A stretch of DNA of 64,000 nucleotides from Paludibacteraceae bacterium (GTDB lineage: Bacteria > Bacteroidota > Bacteroidia > Bacteroidales > Paludibacteraceae). Positions 36,541-44,426 of the stretch are shown here, piece by piece (the first letter of the stretch is position 1; each line of letters starts with the position of its first letter). The stretch lies in contig JAFUVS010000012.1 of assembly GCA_017471175.1 (NCBI GenBank), positions 1-64,000 on the forward strand, written 5' to 3'. The translations under genes were made by a program, and so were the position numbers. The notes under the pieces were generated by a model that ran no database searches, had not been told where the DNA came from, and was given only the letters and a program-made list of their open reading frames with translations.

Positions 36541-37219
36541 AATAGTTCGTTAAAAATTTGACGTTAAATATTATCGCTAAGCGGCCACTTTCAGACCAAA
36601 TAGCATGAGTTCTTTGAAATAGTGTTCTTTTTGCCCTGGATTTTTATGCAAGTTCGGTGCATTCCCGAACGTTGATAAAAATCGTTCAATCAGCAACGCA
36701 TTGTGAAACATCAACTTACAATCTGCAATAGATAAGTTGAGTTTGTTTTGCTTTCCAAATGCCCTTGCTACGTTGATAGCCGAGAGTGAGAGGTTAAACG
36801 CAAAATCCATAGCCTCAGTATTGCGCGATTGGCAATTAAAAAGCCCGGTAAACTGCTTGGCATCGCGAATAGCGCTCCAACTGACGAAAATTTATTCTTC
36901 CGCTGATGGTTAAAACTCCAACCATGACATCGAGGAAAAATGACACGAAAGATGCCTTGATTGATTTCTGACTGCGAAGGGCAGTGTTACACAAGTTTCT
37001 GACTTGTTCGAGTGGACTGATATGTATATTGTAATTTGACACTACAAAGATACAAAAAATCAGCCACTTGTGCAAGTTTTTAGACAAAAATTTTTACATC
37101 AAAGAGCACTTTTTTTGAAGGCTTTTCGTCAGAGCCAACGCAACTGTTGAATCAAATAGTCCGGTAGTACTTAACTGCCACAATATAAAACTGTTATTAA
37201 AATTTTAACGAACTATTGA
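36541..37219. mobile_element. Decayed insertion sequence (IS4-like)
   Basis: Terminal inverted repeats are visible: TCAATAGTTCGTTAAAA at 36541-36557 and its complement at about 37203-37219 (TTTTAACGAACTATTGA). Between them are two fragments of a leftward transposase. The element is about 680 bp, roughly half the length expected for an intact member, so the middle of the transposase gene has been lost. A target duplication could not be assigned with confidence. Confidence 0.75.
36577..37087 (-). pseudogene. Transposase fragments, IS4-like
   Basis: The 5' fragment (36836-37087, 83 codons) contains SFFLDVMVGVLTISGRINFRQL, similar to the N-terminal region of Bacteroidota IS4-type transposases. 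The 3' fragment (36577-36810, 77 codons) contains DFAFNLSLSAINVARAFGKQ and an ending like the C-terminal part of the same family. The fragments are in different frames and the DDE catalytic middle is missing, so the gene is dead. Confidence 0.7.
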
Positions 37220-37328
37220 CTATAAACAACAGAGATAAAATCGTTGTAGTGAATACACCATTAATATCAAATAATCTACCTGACCGACTTCTGAACACTC
37301 TTAAAACAATGTTAAATAATCGTGTGAA

Positions 37329-38258
37329 ATGATAAATAATATCTTTGTAATCGGGAATGGATTTGACTTAAGTTTAGGCTTAAAAACCAAATATTCAGAC
37401 TTTGCTCATTCAGAGTTTTGGCCTCAACAAGACGATAAGTATATACCATATCTCAAAACATATTTGGAAGAAAAGCGTGACACTGAATCTTGGTTTGACA
37501 TAGAGAATGAATTGCTGAATTATGCCAGATTAGATGCGGCGCATGATGCCATTACATCGATAAAATACAAACCAGATTTAGATATTCCGTATTTCATCAA
37601 GGTTCAGAATGCTATGTGTCAATATATTCGTGAGCAGCAAAAGAATGAAATAGATGTTAAATCCGCCGCAGGAAAAGTGTTAAAATCTGTTATTGAGAAT
37701 GGCTTTTTCAAATATATATACAGTTTTAATTATACGGATTTAAATATTTTTGCACAAAAAATGAATTTGAGGCAAACTGTTTCATGTATCCATATTCACG
37801 GAACTGTCACAGATAATTCAGTTATTTTAGGAGTTGATGAAACAAAATTGAGGAAAGGATACGAACAATTGCATAAGACAATGAGTTCACATTATCGCTC
37901 TCATAACATTTATAATGACTTGGCAGATTCAAATGAAATAGTTATATTTGGTTTATCTTTTGGGCAAATAGATTATACATATTTTGATAGTTTTTTTAAA
38001 TCCCAATCTGGTAGTGAACCTATTCCTGATAAAGAAAAGAAGAATATAACCATTTTCACTAAAGATGATTTATCTAGAATAGATATATTGAACAAACTTG
38101 AAGACATGGGAATAAATAGACAACGCCTATACACTCAAACGCATTTCCAAATTATTCGAACAGAGGATGAAGATGATATATTGCTAATGAATAATTTTGT
38201 TGAGCGCTTAAATAAGTTTAGTCGAAAAGCATATTCACAGATACTAAAGAGTTTCTAA
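37329..38258 (+). CDS. AbiH-family abortive infection protein
   Basis: The 309-residue protein begins NNIFVIGNGFDLSLGLKTKY, the hallmark N terminus of AbiH phage-defence proteins, and later shows FKYIYSFNYTD, CIHIHGTVTDNSVILGVDE and EIVIFGLSFGQIDYTYFDSF, a SIR2-like arrangement around the HGT motif. AbiH proteins block phage growth by killing or arresting infected cells; the mechanism is poorly known. The gene is AT-rich compared with its surroundings, lies next to an IS remnant and stands alone, all consistent with horizontal gain. Confidence 0.82.
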   Translation: MINNIFVIGNGFDLSLGLKTKYSDFAHSEFWPQQDDKYIPYLKTYLEEKRDTESWFDIENELLNYARLDAAHDAITSIKYKPDLDIPYFIKVQNAMCQYIREQQKNEIDVKSAAGKVLKSVIENGFFKYIYSFNYTDLNIFAQKMNLRQTVSCIHIHGTVTDNSVILGVDETKLRKGYEQLHKTMSSHYRSHNIYNDLADSNEIVIFGLSFGQIDYTYFDSFFKSQSGSEPIPDKEKKNITIFTKDDLSRIDILNKLEDMGINRQRLYTQTHFQIIRTEDEDDILLMNNFVERLNKFSRKAYSQILKSF

Positions 38259-38327
38259 AGAAAGAAATACAACCCGCGCAAAGCGTTGCGCGATAACATA
38301 TTAAAATAATTAAGCAGACTATTATTT

Positions 38328-38516
38328 CGTGTCAGCCGAAAGCGTAGCAAACTAACGGAAATACAAACACAGAAATAATGTGTGGTAGCATATCTTATAG
38401 GTATGCTTTTCACCTTCGTAATAGATGCTTGCACACTTGTGTGAGTTTCTTAGAAGGTGAAAAGGCTTCCTTGCTACGCTGCCTTGGCGACACGATAAGA
38501 AACTCGCACTTTTTTT
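38328..38516 (+). promoter_or_regulatory. Strongly structured leader with alternative pairings
   Basis: An outer stem joins 38328-38350 to 38471-38494 (GTC..GCC..AGCGTAGCAA with its complement). Inside, CTTTTCACCTTC (38406-38417) pairs perfectly with 38453-38464, and CACACTTGTGTG (38432-38443) forms the innermost hairpin. Competing with these, GTGTGAGTTTCTTA (38439-38452) can pair with TAAGAAACTCGCAC (38496-38509), which is followed by seven T, a terminator-like end. It precedes the lipoprotein gene by 25 nt. No matching known RNA family is recognised. Confidence 0.6.
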
Positions 38517-38541
38517 AGAAAATTTTAAAATTCAATATACA

Positions 38542-39099
38542 ATGAAAACAAACAAATCACTATTACTTTTGTTAACCCTGCCTTTTTTTGTTATGTCGTG
38601 TAAGAAAAATGTGTCACACGAAATAACTATGGCCAAAATTCACATGCTTAATGAAGCACAGCTCATTGAAATGGATTGTGGACATATCCATGATTTTTGG
38701 AGAACTACTATCAATGCACGCTACGGAGCATACGTTGATAGAAAAGGATGGTGGATTTCTGAATCGAGCTCAAGAGGTGGAGATGGTGTATTTGTATGCG
38801 ATTTTAACGAAGCTCTGTCTTATTATTTAAGAGGCGAACAGCACAAGTATTTAACTGAGCAAATAGATGCGTATCAAGATAGTTGCAAATTCTATATTGC
38901 CAAATTGAAAGATGCAAAATCAAGCCAGCAGAAGGCCTGTGAGCAAGTAAGGATTGCATACCGAGCTTTGCAATCTTACGAACAGTGCTCCTCCGACCCA
39001 ACTGGTTCCCTGATGACATATACGAGAGATTGTAATGAAAAGCAAAGTAGGTTTATTGACGAGTACCGCGAGATTGATAACATTCTTGAATTTGAGTAA
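38542..39099 (+). CDS. Lipoprotein of unknown function
   Basis: The 185-residue protein has a clear lipoprotein signal (MKTNKSLLLLLTLPFFVMSC, Cys20). The mature part is mostly charged and helical, with several cysteines (MDCGHIH, VFVCDFNEA, SCKFYIAKL, QKACEQV, YEQCSS, RDCNEK) and GGDGVFVC. It is not recognised. It forms a pair with the following secreted protein (21 nt gap), and the two are probably expressed from the structured leader at 38328-38516. Base composition is AT-rich, as in the rest of the island. Confidence 0.7.
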   Translation: MKTNKSLLLLLTLPFFVMSCKKNVSHEITMAKIHMLNEAQLIEMDCGHIHDFWRTTINARYGAYVDRKGWWISESSSRGGDGVFVCDFNEALSYYLRGEQHKYLTEQIDAYQDSCKFYIAKLKDAKSSQQKACEQVRIAYRALQSYEQCSSDPTGSLMTYTRDCNEKQSRFIDEYREIDNILEFE

Positions 39100-39120
39100 T
39101 TTATAATATCTGTAAATACA

Positions 39121-40914
39121 ATGAAAAAAAGTTTCCTATATATTGCAGCGTTTGCTGCGCAATTATGTGCAGCATCTACGTTTGCTCAAGATAACAATCC
39201 GAATCTTGATTTGGAATATCAAGATGTATATAGGGATTATATTGAGCAAAAAAATCTTTCTGATTTATCGACAAAGTTAACTACGGGTGATACGCTGCAT
39301 ATTACTTCGAATTATTGTGTGGCAGAGTACGTACTGCCAGATACGATATGGAAAAAACATGTAAAGAAACCTAAAGAGAATAAGCATTACATACTCCAAT
39401 ACATTTGGAAAGGTACTCCTACAACTGAAAAGTCAAAATTTGGTTTTCCTGTATATGTTCAGTCGACTTACAAAATTGACGGCAACTATCTATATGAAGG
39501 ATTCGAGAACTCTGATGATGGAAAGAGGTGGCTGATTGTTACAGATCCTACCAACTCAAGAGCAATAAAGTTCTCTACTAAAAATCTTAAGCTTGCCGTG
39601 CCAAAAATGACTCGCGCCATCAACAAAAGAATGACATCCGATAGCATCTATTATGTAATGGGGCAAAGAAAGAACGAAGAAGATTATAACTCCTTGAAGA
39701 TTGAGAGTGTTGATTATGCTATTGTAATTTCCGATAATCATTATTCAGGGAATGTCTCTTTGAAAGTCCCAGGCAAAGTAGTATCTTTTAAAAACGGAAA
39801 ATTAGATCTTTTGTATCGCACGATTATCAGTAAAAATGAATACGACGAGTTCTTTGAAAAGACTAACAAAGACAAGAAATTCCTTTCGTTAGTTGTAGTC
39901 AAGGGTTGTATTCCCGAGGGAAAGGAATATTATTTTAAAGCGGATACAATGGCTCTGTACAGAATGGGTAAAGATAAAAAATATTCATGGGACGATGATG
40001 AGCAAACGGTATATTATTGCTACGCCTATGGTCAATCGTACACTTTTAAATTAGATAGTTGGGATACTATCTGTATGTTATCTCCAAATGATAGTACATA
40101 TTTATTAAGCCAAAAAACAAATGGAGAAAACTATCGTTTGGAAAATGCCAAGAAATGGGATGAGAAAAATGCATGGTTAGTAGCACGAGACGAAAAGTGG
40201 GATAAAGACACATGTATTCTTGCCACATTAGAATGGGAAACAAGCGTTCAAACAGTCGATAAAGATGGGAATCGTACATATGATTCTTCTGTTGAAATGC
40301 CAAAGAAGGGGGCGGTTGTCCCTGTTATATGTTACGGTGATGAAGGTGATTACTTAGCGGCTTATAGAATCCTTTACAAGGGTAAATTATTCGCTGTAGA
40401 TTGGAGAGGATTGAGATTCAAATCAGAAGACGAGTGTTCCTATTTGATGCGTCGAGGTCAACAAGGGTATTATGATCGTTTGATAAAAGCGCTAGCTCAC
40501 ACATTAGCTGAGGCTCTCATCGCGGAACTTGAAATGTCTGCTAATTATGATAAGAAACAGATTTTCTATCTTGGTAATGAAATTTATGATAGTGGCTATG
40601 GTTGGGACGGAGTAAAAATCAAATTCTACAATTGTTACAAGAAAACCATTAAATATATAAACTGCACCCTAACTGCATATAATTATTTTGGAGATGTGCA
40701 GGCTGGTTATAGCGGCAGAACTACTTCTGATATTAGATGTATTGGACCAATAGAGCACGGCGATGGAGGTGCGTTTTCATTTGATGATATAATGAATAAT
40801 AAAAACGGCATTATAAAATCATATCGGCCAACGAAAATAACAATAACTTTTGTAGATAATACGACTATCACATTTAACGGGTGGTCGAAAATAAAACCTC
40901 ACTCAGATTACTAA
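39121..40914 (+). CDS. Large secreted protein of unknown function
   Basis: The 597-residue protein has a Sec signal peptide (MKKSFLYIAAFAAQLCAAST, then FAQ). The mature part contains repeated short beta-rich units with TGDTLHI, KADTMALYRM and LDSWDTICMLS-like text, and a C-terminal domain with IKFYNCYKKTIKYINCTLTA, resembling a membrane-distal jelly-roll or Fn3-like region. No family is recognised and no T9SS tail is evident. It follows the lipoprotein by 21 nt, so the two likely act together at the cell surface. Confidence 0.68.
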   Translation: MKKSFLYIAAFAAQLCAASTFAQDNNPNLDLEYQDVYRDYIEQKNLSDLSTKLTTGDTLHITSNYCVAEYVLPDTIWKKHVKKPKENKHYILQYIWKGTPTTEKSKFGFPVYVQSTYKIDGNYLYEGFENSDDGKRWLIVTDPTNSRAIKFSTKNLKLAVPKMTRAINKRMTSDSIYYVMGQRKNEEDYNSLKIESVDYAIVISDNHYSGNVSLKVPGKVVSFKNGKLDLLYRTIISKNEYDEFFEKTNKDKKFLSLVVVKGCIPEGKEYYFKADTMALYRMGKDKKYSWDDDEQTVYYCYAYGQSYTFKLDSWDTICMLSPNDSTYLLSQKTNGENYRLENAKKWDEKNAWLVARDEKWDKDTCILATLEWETSVQTVDKDGNRTYDSSVEMPKKGAVVPVICYGDEGDYLAAYRILYKGKLFAVDWRGLRFKSEDECSYLMRRGQQGYYDRLIKALAHTLAEALIAELEMSANYDKKQIFYLGNEIYDSGYGWDGVKIKFYNCYKKTIKYINCTLTAYNYFGDVQAGYSGRTTSDIRCIGPIEHGDGGAFSFDDIMNNKNGIIKSYRPTKITITFVDNTTITFNGWSKIKPHSDY

Positions 40915-41345
40915 ATTAAAACTCATTCCCGTTGAAAAAATATTTATTTCTAATAGCAATTTTTGACTGCCATATGGCGTTTTCTCGTCAATAACGCGGG
41001 AATTGTATGCCAGCATCGGCTTCGCCGAAACGTTGTCCATTGCGTCGGTATATGATTCCGATACCGGATATACCTTTTCTTCCTGATTGTTTCCGACGTT
41101 TGTCAAACGCCGCTCTTTCTTCCGTTACGTCCAAATTGAATTTGGACACCGGCTCCGCAGAGCCGCCTAATTAAGCCGAAAGGCGTTTTTCTTCTTCCGT
41201 TACTCCGGTTGTCAGCCAGTTCCTTTTCTGTGTTGCCGGTTTCTTTTCTGTGTCCATTAGGTCGGATACCATCCGACTTCACCGCACGCGGCGATAGCTT
41301 CTTTGTCGTTTCAGAACGACCACACATTGCCCCGTGTGATACGCG
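40915..41345. repeat. Palindrome array II
   Basis: Non-coding. Palindromes: 40969-40978 GCCATATGGC, 41017-41027 CGGCTTCGCCG, 41046-41066, 41097-41109 CGTTTGTCAAACG, 41129-41147 GTCCAAATTGAATTTGGAC, 41150-41165 CGGCTCCGCAGAGCCG, 41175-41184, 41261-41277 GTCGGATACCATCCGAC and 41305-41320 GTCGTTTCAGAACGAC. Linkers are pyrimidine-rich (TTTCTTCCGTTAC, TTTTTCTTCTTCCGTTAC) and include GTTGTCCATTGCGTC. Confidence 0.75.
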
Positions 41346-41449
41346 GTCTTCATGATTCACTTCACCACTTTAACTTGTTTTGTCTCTATATAATGACGCA
41401 AATTAAGCGTAGAAAACAATCATTTTCCGCTTAAAACACGTAAAAAATA

Positions 41450-41500
41450 CCAAATAAGCGTGATTTAATTTGCTTATTTGGCAGAAAAGCGGTACTTTTG
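41450..41500 (+). promoter_or_regulatory. ATPase promoter overlapping a palindrome
   Basis: TTTG (41469-41472), 20 nt and TACTTTTGCG (41493-41502) form the promoter. CCAAATAAGC (41450-41459), a 12 nt loop and GCTTATTTGG (41472-41481) form a perfect inverted repeat over the -33 region, well placed for an operator. A palindrome with the same AAATAAGC-N12-GCTTATTT core follows the gene (42989-43024). Confidence 0.7.
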
Positions 41501-41521
41501 CGCCTCCTAAAACGATTTAAT

Positions 41522-42985
41522 ATGGAATACACAGCTTTGTTAGAGCAACAGATTATCGGTCGTTTGCGCATTGACAACCCTTGGTGGACGGAAAATGAAG
41601 TGCCTGAATTTTATCAGGAGATGCGTCCTCGTATGTACATGGATATTTTTTATCCTCTTGTTACTGACTGGTCTCTCAACAGGTCAATAGTATTGATGGG
41701 ACCGAGACGTGTCGGCAAGACCGTAATGCTGTTCCATACTGTTCAGAAATTGATAAGTGACGGTGTCTCTCCGCGAAATATCATGTACATATCCGTTGAG
41801 ACCCCTATCTATAACGGTGTCGGACTTGAGCAGCTATTCAACTTGTGCAAACAAACTCTTAGCAAGCCCGTGACGGACAAGGAGCGATACTATCTGTTTT
41901 TTGACGAGGTACAATACCTCAAGGATTGGGAGTTGCATCTTAAATCCTTGGTGGATACCTACAGAAATGTCCGGTTTGTCGTTTCCGGGTCTGCGGCGGC
42001 AGAACTCAAAAGAAGAAGCGATGAAAGCGGAGCGGGCAGATTTACGGACTTCATCCTTCCTCCGCTTACTTTCTATGAATATATTCATCTGAAGGAATAT
42101 CAACAGTTGTTTGTCCCTAAACTGATGCAGTGGGACGGCAATACCGCAGAATATGATGCGACCATTGATATCGAGCGCCTGAACCAGCTCTTTATTGATT
42201 ACATCAATTATGGCGGTTATCCCGAAGTGGTGTTCTCTGACAAGATACGGGAAAATCCGGGACAGTTTATCCGGCACGACATCATTGACAAGGTATTGTT
42301 GCGGGACCTGCCAAGTTTGTATGGCATTCAGGATGTGCAGGAACTCAATTCGGTATTCACCATGATAGCGTATCATTCTGGACAGCAGTTTTCGTATGAG
42401 GCGATGTCGAAAGAATCGGGCGTGAAGAAAGATATGTTGAGAAAATATATACAATATCTCGAAGCCGCGTTCCTCATCAGGGTCATTCACCGGACAGACA
42501 ATACCGCCAAACGCTATCAGCGGGAAGTTAGCTTCAAGATTTATCTTACCAATCCTTCTTTGCGCTGCGCGTTGTTTCAACCGATAACGGACTCGGATGA
42601 AAAGATTGGCGATATGGTCGAAACGGCTGTTTATGCGCAATGGATACCCCGTATTGGTACAGACATCGCCTATGCCAATTGGCGGTTGAACAATAAGGAA
42701 GAAGGAGAAGTGGATATTGTTGGTATTGACACGGCTCGGCAAAAACCACGTTGGGCAGTGGAAGTGAAGTGGTCAGACAGATACGCGCTACATCCTGAAG
42801 AATTGGCTTCTCTCCTTTCTTTCCTCTCCCGGAATGAGATGAGATATGCCTTGGTGACTTCCAAAACGGCAACAATGCGTCATCAGATGCAGGAATGCGT
42901 ACTCCAGTTTGTTCCTGTTGCTTGCTATGCCTACACGGTTGGTAAAAACACCATCAACCAGACGAAGCAGATGTACGGATTATGA
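41522..42985 (+). CDS. AAA family ATPase with DUF4143 domain
   Basis: The product (487 residues from ATG 41522) has a Walker A motif GPRRVGKT (Lys66), a Walker B-like YYLFFDEVQYLKDWE and the sensor VVSGSAAAELKRRS in an AAA domain. A DUF4143-type C-terminal region follows, with GGYPEVVFSD, LRKYIQYLEAAFLI and a nuclease-like GEVDIVGIDTARQKPRWAVEVKW. This is a large Bacteroidota family of unknown function, often in variable genome regions. The upstream ATG at 41498 overlaps the promoter and is rejected. Confidence 0.85.
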   Translation: MEYTALLEQQIIGRLRIDNPWWTENEVPEFYQEMRPRMYMDIFYPLVTDWSLNRSIVLMGPRRVGKTVMLFHTVQKLISDGVSPRNIMYISVETPIYNGVGLEQLFNLCKQTLSKPVTDKERYYLFFDEVQYLKDWELHLKSLVDTYRNVRFVVSGSAAAELKRRSDESGAGRFTDFILPPLTFYEYIHLKEYQQLFVPKLMQWDGNTAEYDATIDIERLNQLFIDYINYGGYPEVVFSDKIRENPGQFIRHDIIDKVLLRDLPSLYGIQDVQELNSVFTMIAYHSGQQFSYEAMSKESGVKKDMLRKYIQYLEAAFLIRVIHRTDNTAKRYQREVSFKIYLTNPSLRCALFQPITDSDEKIGDMVETAVYAQWIPRIGTDIAYANWRLNNKEEGEVDIVGIDTARQKPRWAVEVKWSDRYALHPEELASLLSFLSRNEMRYALVTSKTATMRHQMQECVLQFVPVACYAYTVGKNTINQTKQMYGL

Positions 42986-42988
42986 GGC

Positions 42989-43024
42989 GGAAAAATAAGC
43001 AGATTCAAACATGCTTATTTTTCC
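42989..43024. repeat. Perfect inverted repeat after the ATPase gene
   Basis: GGAAAAATAAGC (42989-43000), a 12 nt loop and GCTTATTTTTCC (43013-43024) begin 3 nt after the stop codon. It could work as a terminator (T-run in the 3' arm) or as a protein-binding site. The core and loop length equal those of the palindrome at the gene's promoter. Confidence 0.75.
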
Positions 43025-43078
43025 AACACGGTTCAGCTGATAGATATTCAATATGTTATGACAAGAAAATAAAAAACG

Positions 43079-43775
43079 ACAACAGCTTTGCTGTTTCTTT
43101 CTTTGTCAGTTAGCCCGACATCTGATGTCGGTTTGGGCGTAATCACGTGAAGCACGTGATTACGTTTGTTTTCTTCTTTGCATTACAGGCAAATGCCATT
43201 TGCCGCTCAAAAAAAACGTTGTTCATTGGGTCGGAACTATCCGACACGGCTCTGCCGAAAGTAGCGTCTTTGTTATGCGCATTCATATACAGGACAATAG
43301 AATGAAGCCGCCAATTTTGGCGGCTACTTCTTTCGCCTGTTGTCTCGGCTGGTTGCCGAGCATCTTTCTTTGTTCGTCCCTTGCGTCGGCACAGCGAAGC
43401 AGATCGTAAGAATTGTATTCCGACACGGCGCCACCGAGCCGCTTGTAGTGGCTTTGCTTTTCTTCTTATTACGTCAGAATACTATTCTGACATCGGCTCT
43501 GCCGAAGAAGGTCCAGCTCTCGCGGCTATTCCCGCGAGCAAGTCTTTGTCTATTGCGTCATAATCTTATTTAGACACGGCGCCACCGAGCCGCTTGCTTC
43601 GTCAATAGCGTCTGTATTTATTTCAGACAGGCTCCTTAGAGTCTCCTGTAAAAGATAGGGCTTTGTCCATTGCGTTCAAATACGATTTGAACCGGCTCAA
43701 TAAGAGCCGTTTGTATAGGATATGGACTTTGTTCATTGCGTCCAAATTCTATTCGGACATCGGCTCCCCCGAGCC
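43079..43775. repeat. Palindrome array III
   Basis: About 18 short palindromes in 700 nt, none coding. Examples: 43081-43095 AACAGCTTTGCTGTT, 43115-43131 CCGACATCTGATGTCGG, 43139-43163, 43188-43204 GGCAAATGCCATTTGCC, 43230-43245, 43306-43325 AGCCGCCAATTTTGGCGGCT, 43344-43360 CTCGGCTGGTTGCCGAG, 43473-43491 GTCAGAATACTATTCTGAC, 43519-43538, 43557-43575, 43610-43628, 43674-43692 GTTCAAATACGATTTGAAC and 43740-43758 GTCCAAATTCTATTCGGAC. Many are followed by A(T) and a CGGCTC/GAGCCG hairpin. Linkers resemble CTTTGTTCATTGCGTC. Confidence 0.8.
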
Positions 43776-44301
43776 ACTTAAAGAGGAAATGTAAAAAACA
43801 TGCAATCACAAACATGAAATTAAAAACCAGAACTGGGACGCAGTGGGAATTAGTGGGACTTATTGGGAAGCAGTGGGACGCAGTGGGAAAATTCATTTCC
43901 TCGCTATCGTATCTTTGTGCACATGAAAGCTCGGATCAAAAATTTGCAATTTGCAACTTGAAATCCTAAATTTGAAACTATAAACTCTCAACTATAAACT
44001 TCTAAACTCATAAACACCTAAACTCATAAACCATAATTCTGTCCTTGTTGTCACACGTGTAGTCAAAAGGATAATTTTTTGTTACTTGTTTGTATTTTAT
44101 TCACAAAGACGGAACGCACTGAAATTAAGTACACTCCGCCTTTTCTTTATGCCTATTCATAATCTTCTGTCTTATGTCTGTTGTCATTTTTTTCTAATTT
44201 GACAACAAAAATAGCCTTTTTCTCCCTACTTATGAAAGCGCATTCACTTGAATCGGCAATAAGAAGGGAATAAGTGTGGTTTTTACAATAATTTCAAAAT
44301 T
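43776..44301. other. AT-rich non-coding stretch with micro-repeats
   Basis: No supported gene. A GCAGTGGGA micro-repeat lies at about 43838-43889. A possible promoter -7 element (TATCTTTGTGC, 43910-43920) has no gene behind it. From 43960 to 44035 there are repeats of CTATAAACT and CTAAACTCATAAAC. A weak inverted repeat around AAGACGGA/TCCGCCTT (44106-44139) might be a terminator remnant. Confidence 0.5.
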
Positions 44302-44304
44302 TTA

Positions 44305-44334
44305 TTGCCGTATGCTTTTTTTGTGGTATATTTG
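44305..44334 (+). promoter_or_regulatory. Promoter of the second endonuclease I gene
   Basis: TTG (44305-44307), 19 nt and TATATTTGCGCG (44327-44338) form a Bacteroidota promoter, about 90 nt ahead of the ATG at 44427. Confidence 0.7.
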
Positions 44335-44426
44335 CGCGCTTTTTCAAGTTATGTGCCCCAAGCACATGTGCAACATAACAAGACAACACGTTCTGAAGCC
44401 ACAGGACGATACATGCGACAAGATAA

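Noticed and set aside
43079..43775. Palindrome array as a CRISPR array or integron attC cassette array
   Set aside because: The palindromes are unique and spacing is irregular, so there are no CRISPR repeats. No GTTRRRY-type attC core sites, cassette genes or integrase are visible.
43910..43920. Promoter at TATCTTTGTGC driving a gene
   Set aside because: No plausible coding frame or structured RNA follows before the better promoter at 44305-44334.
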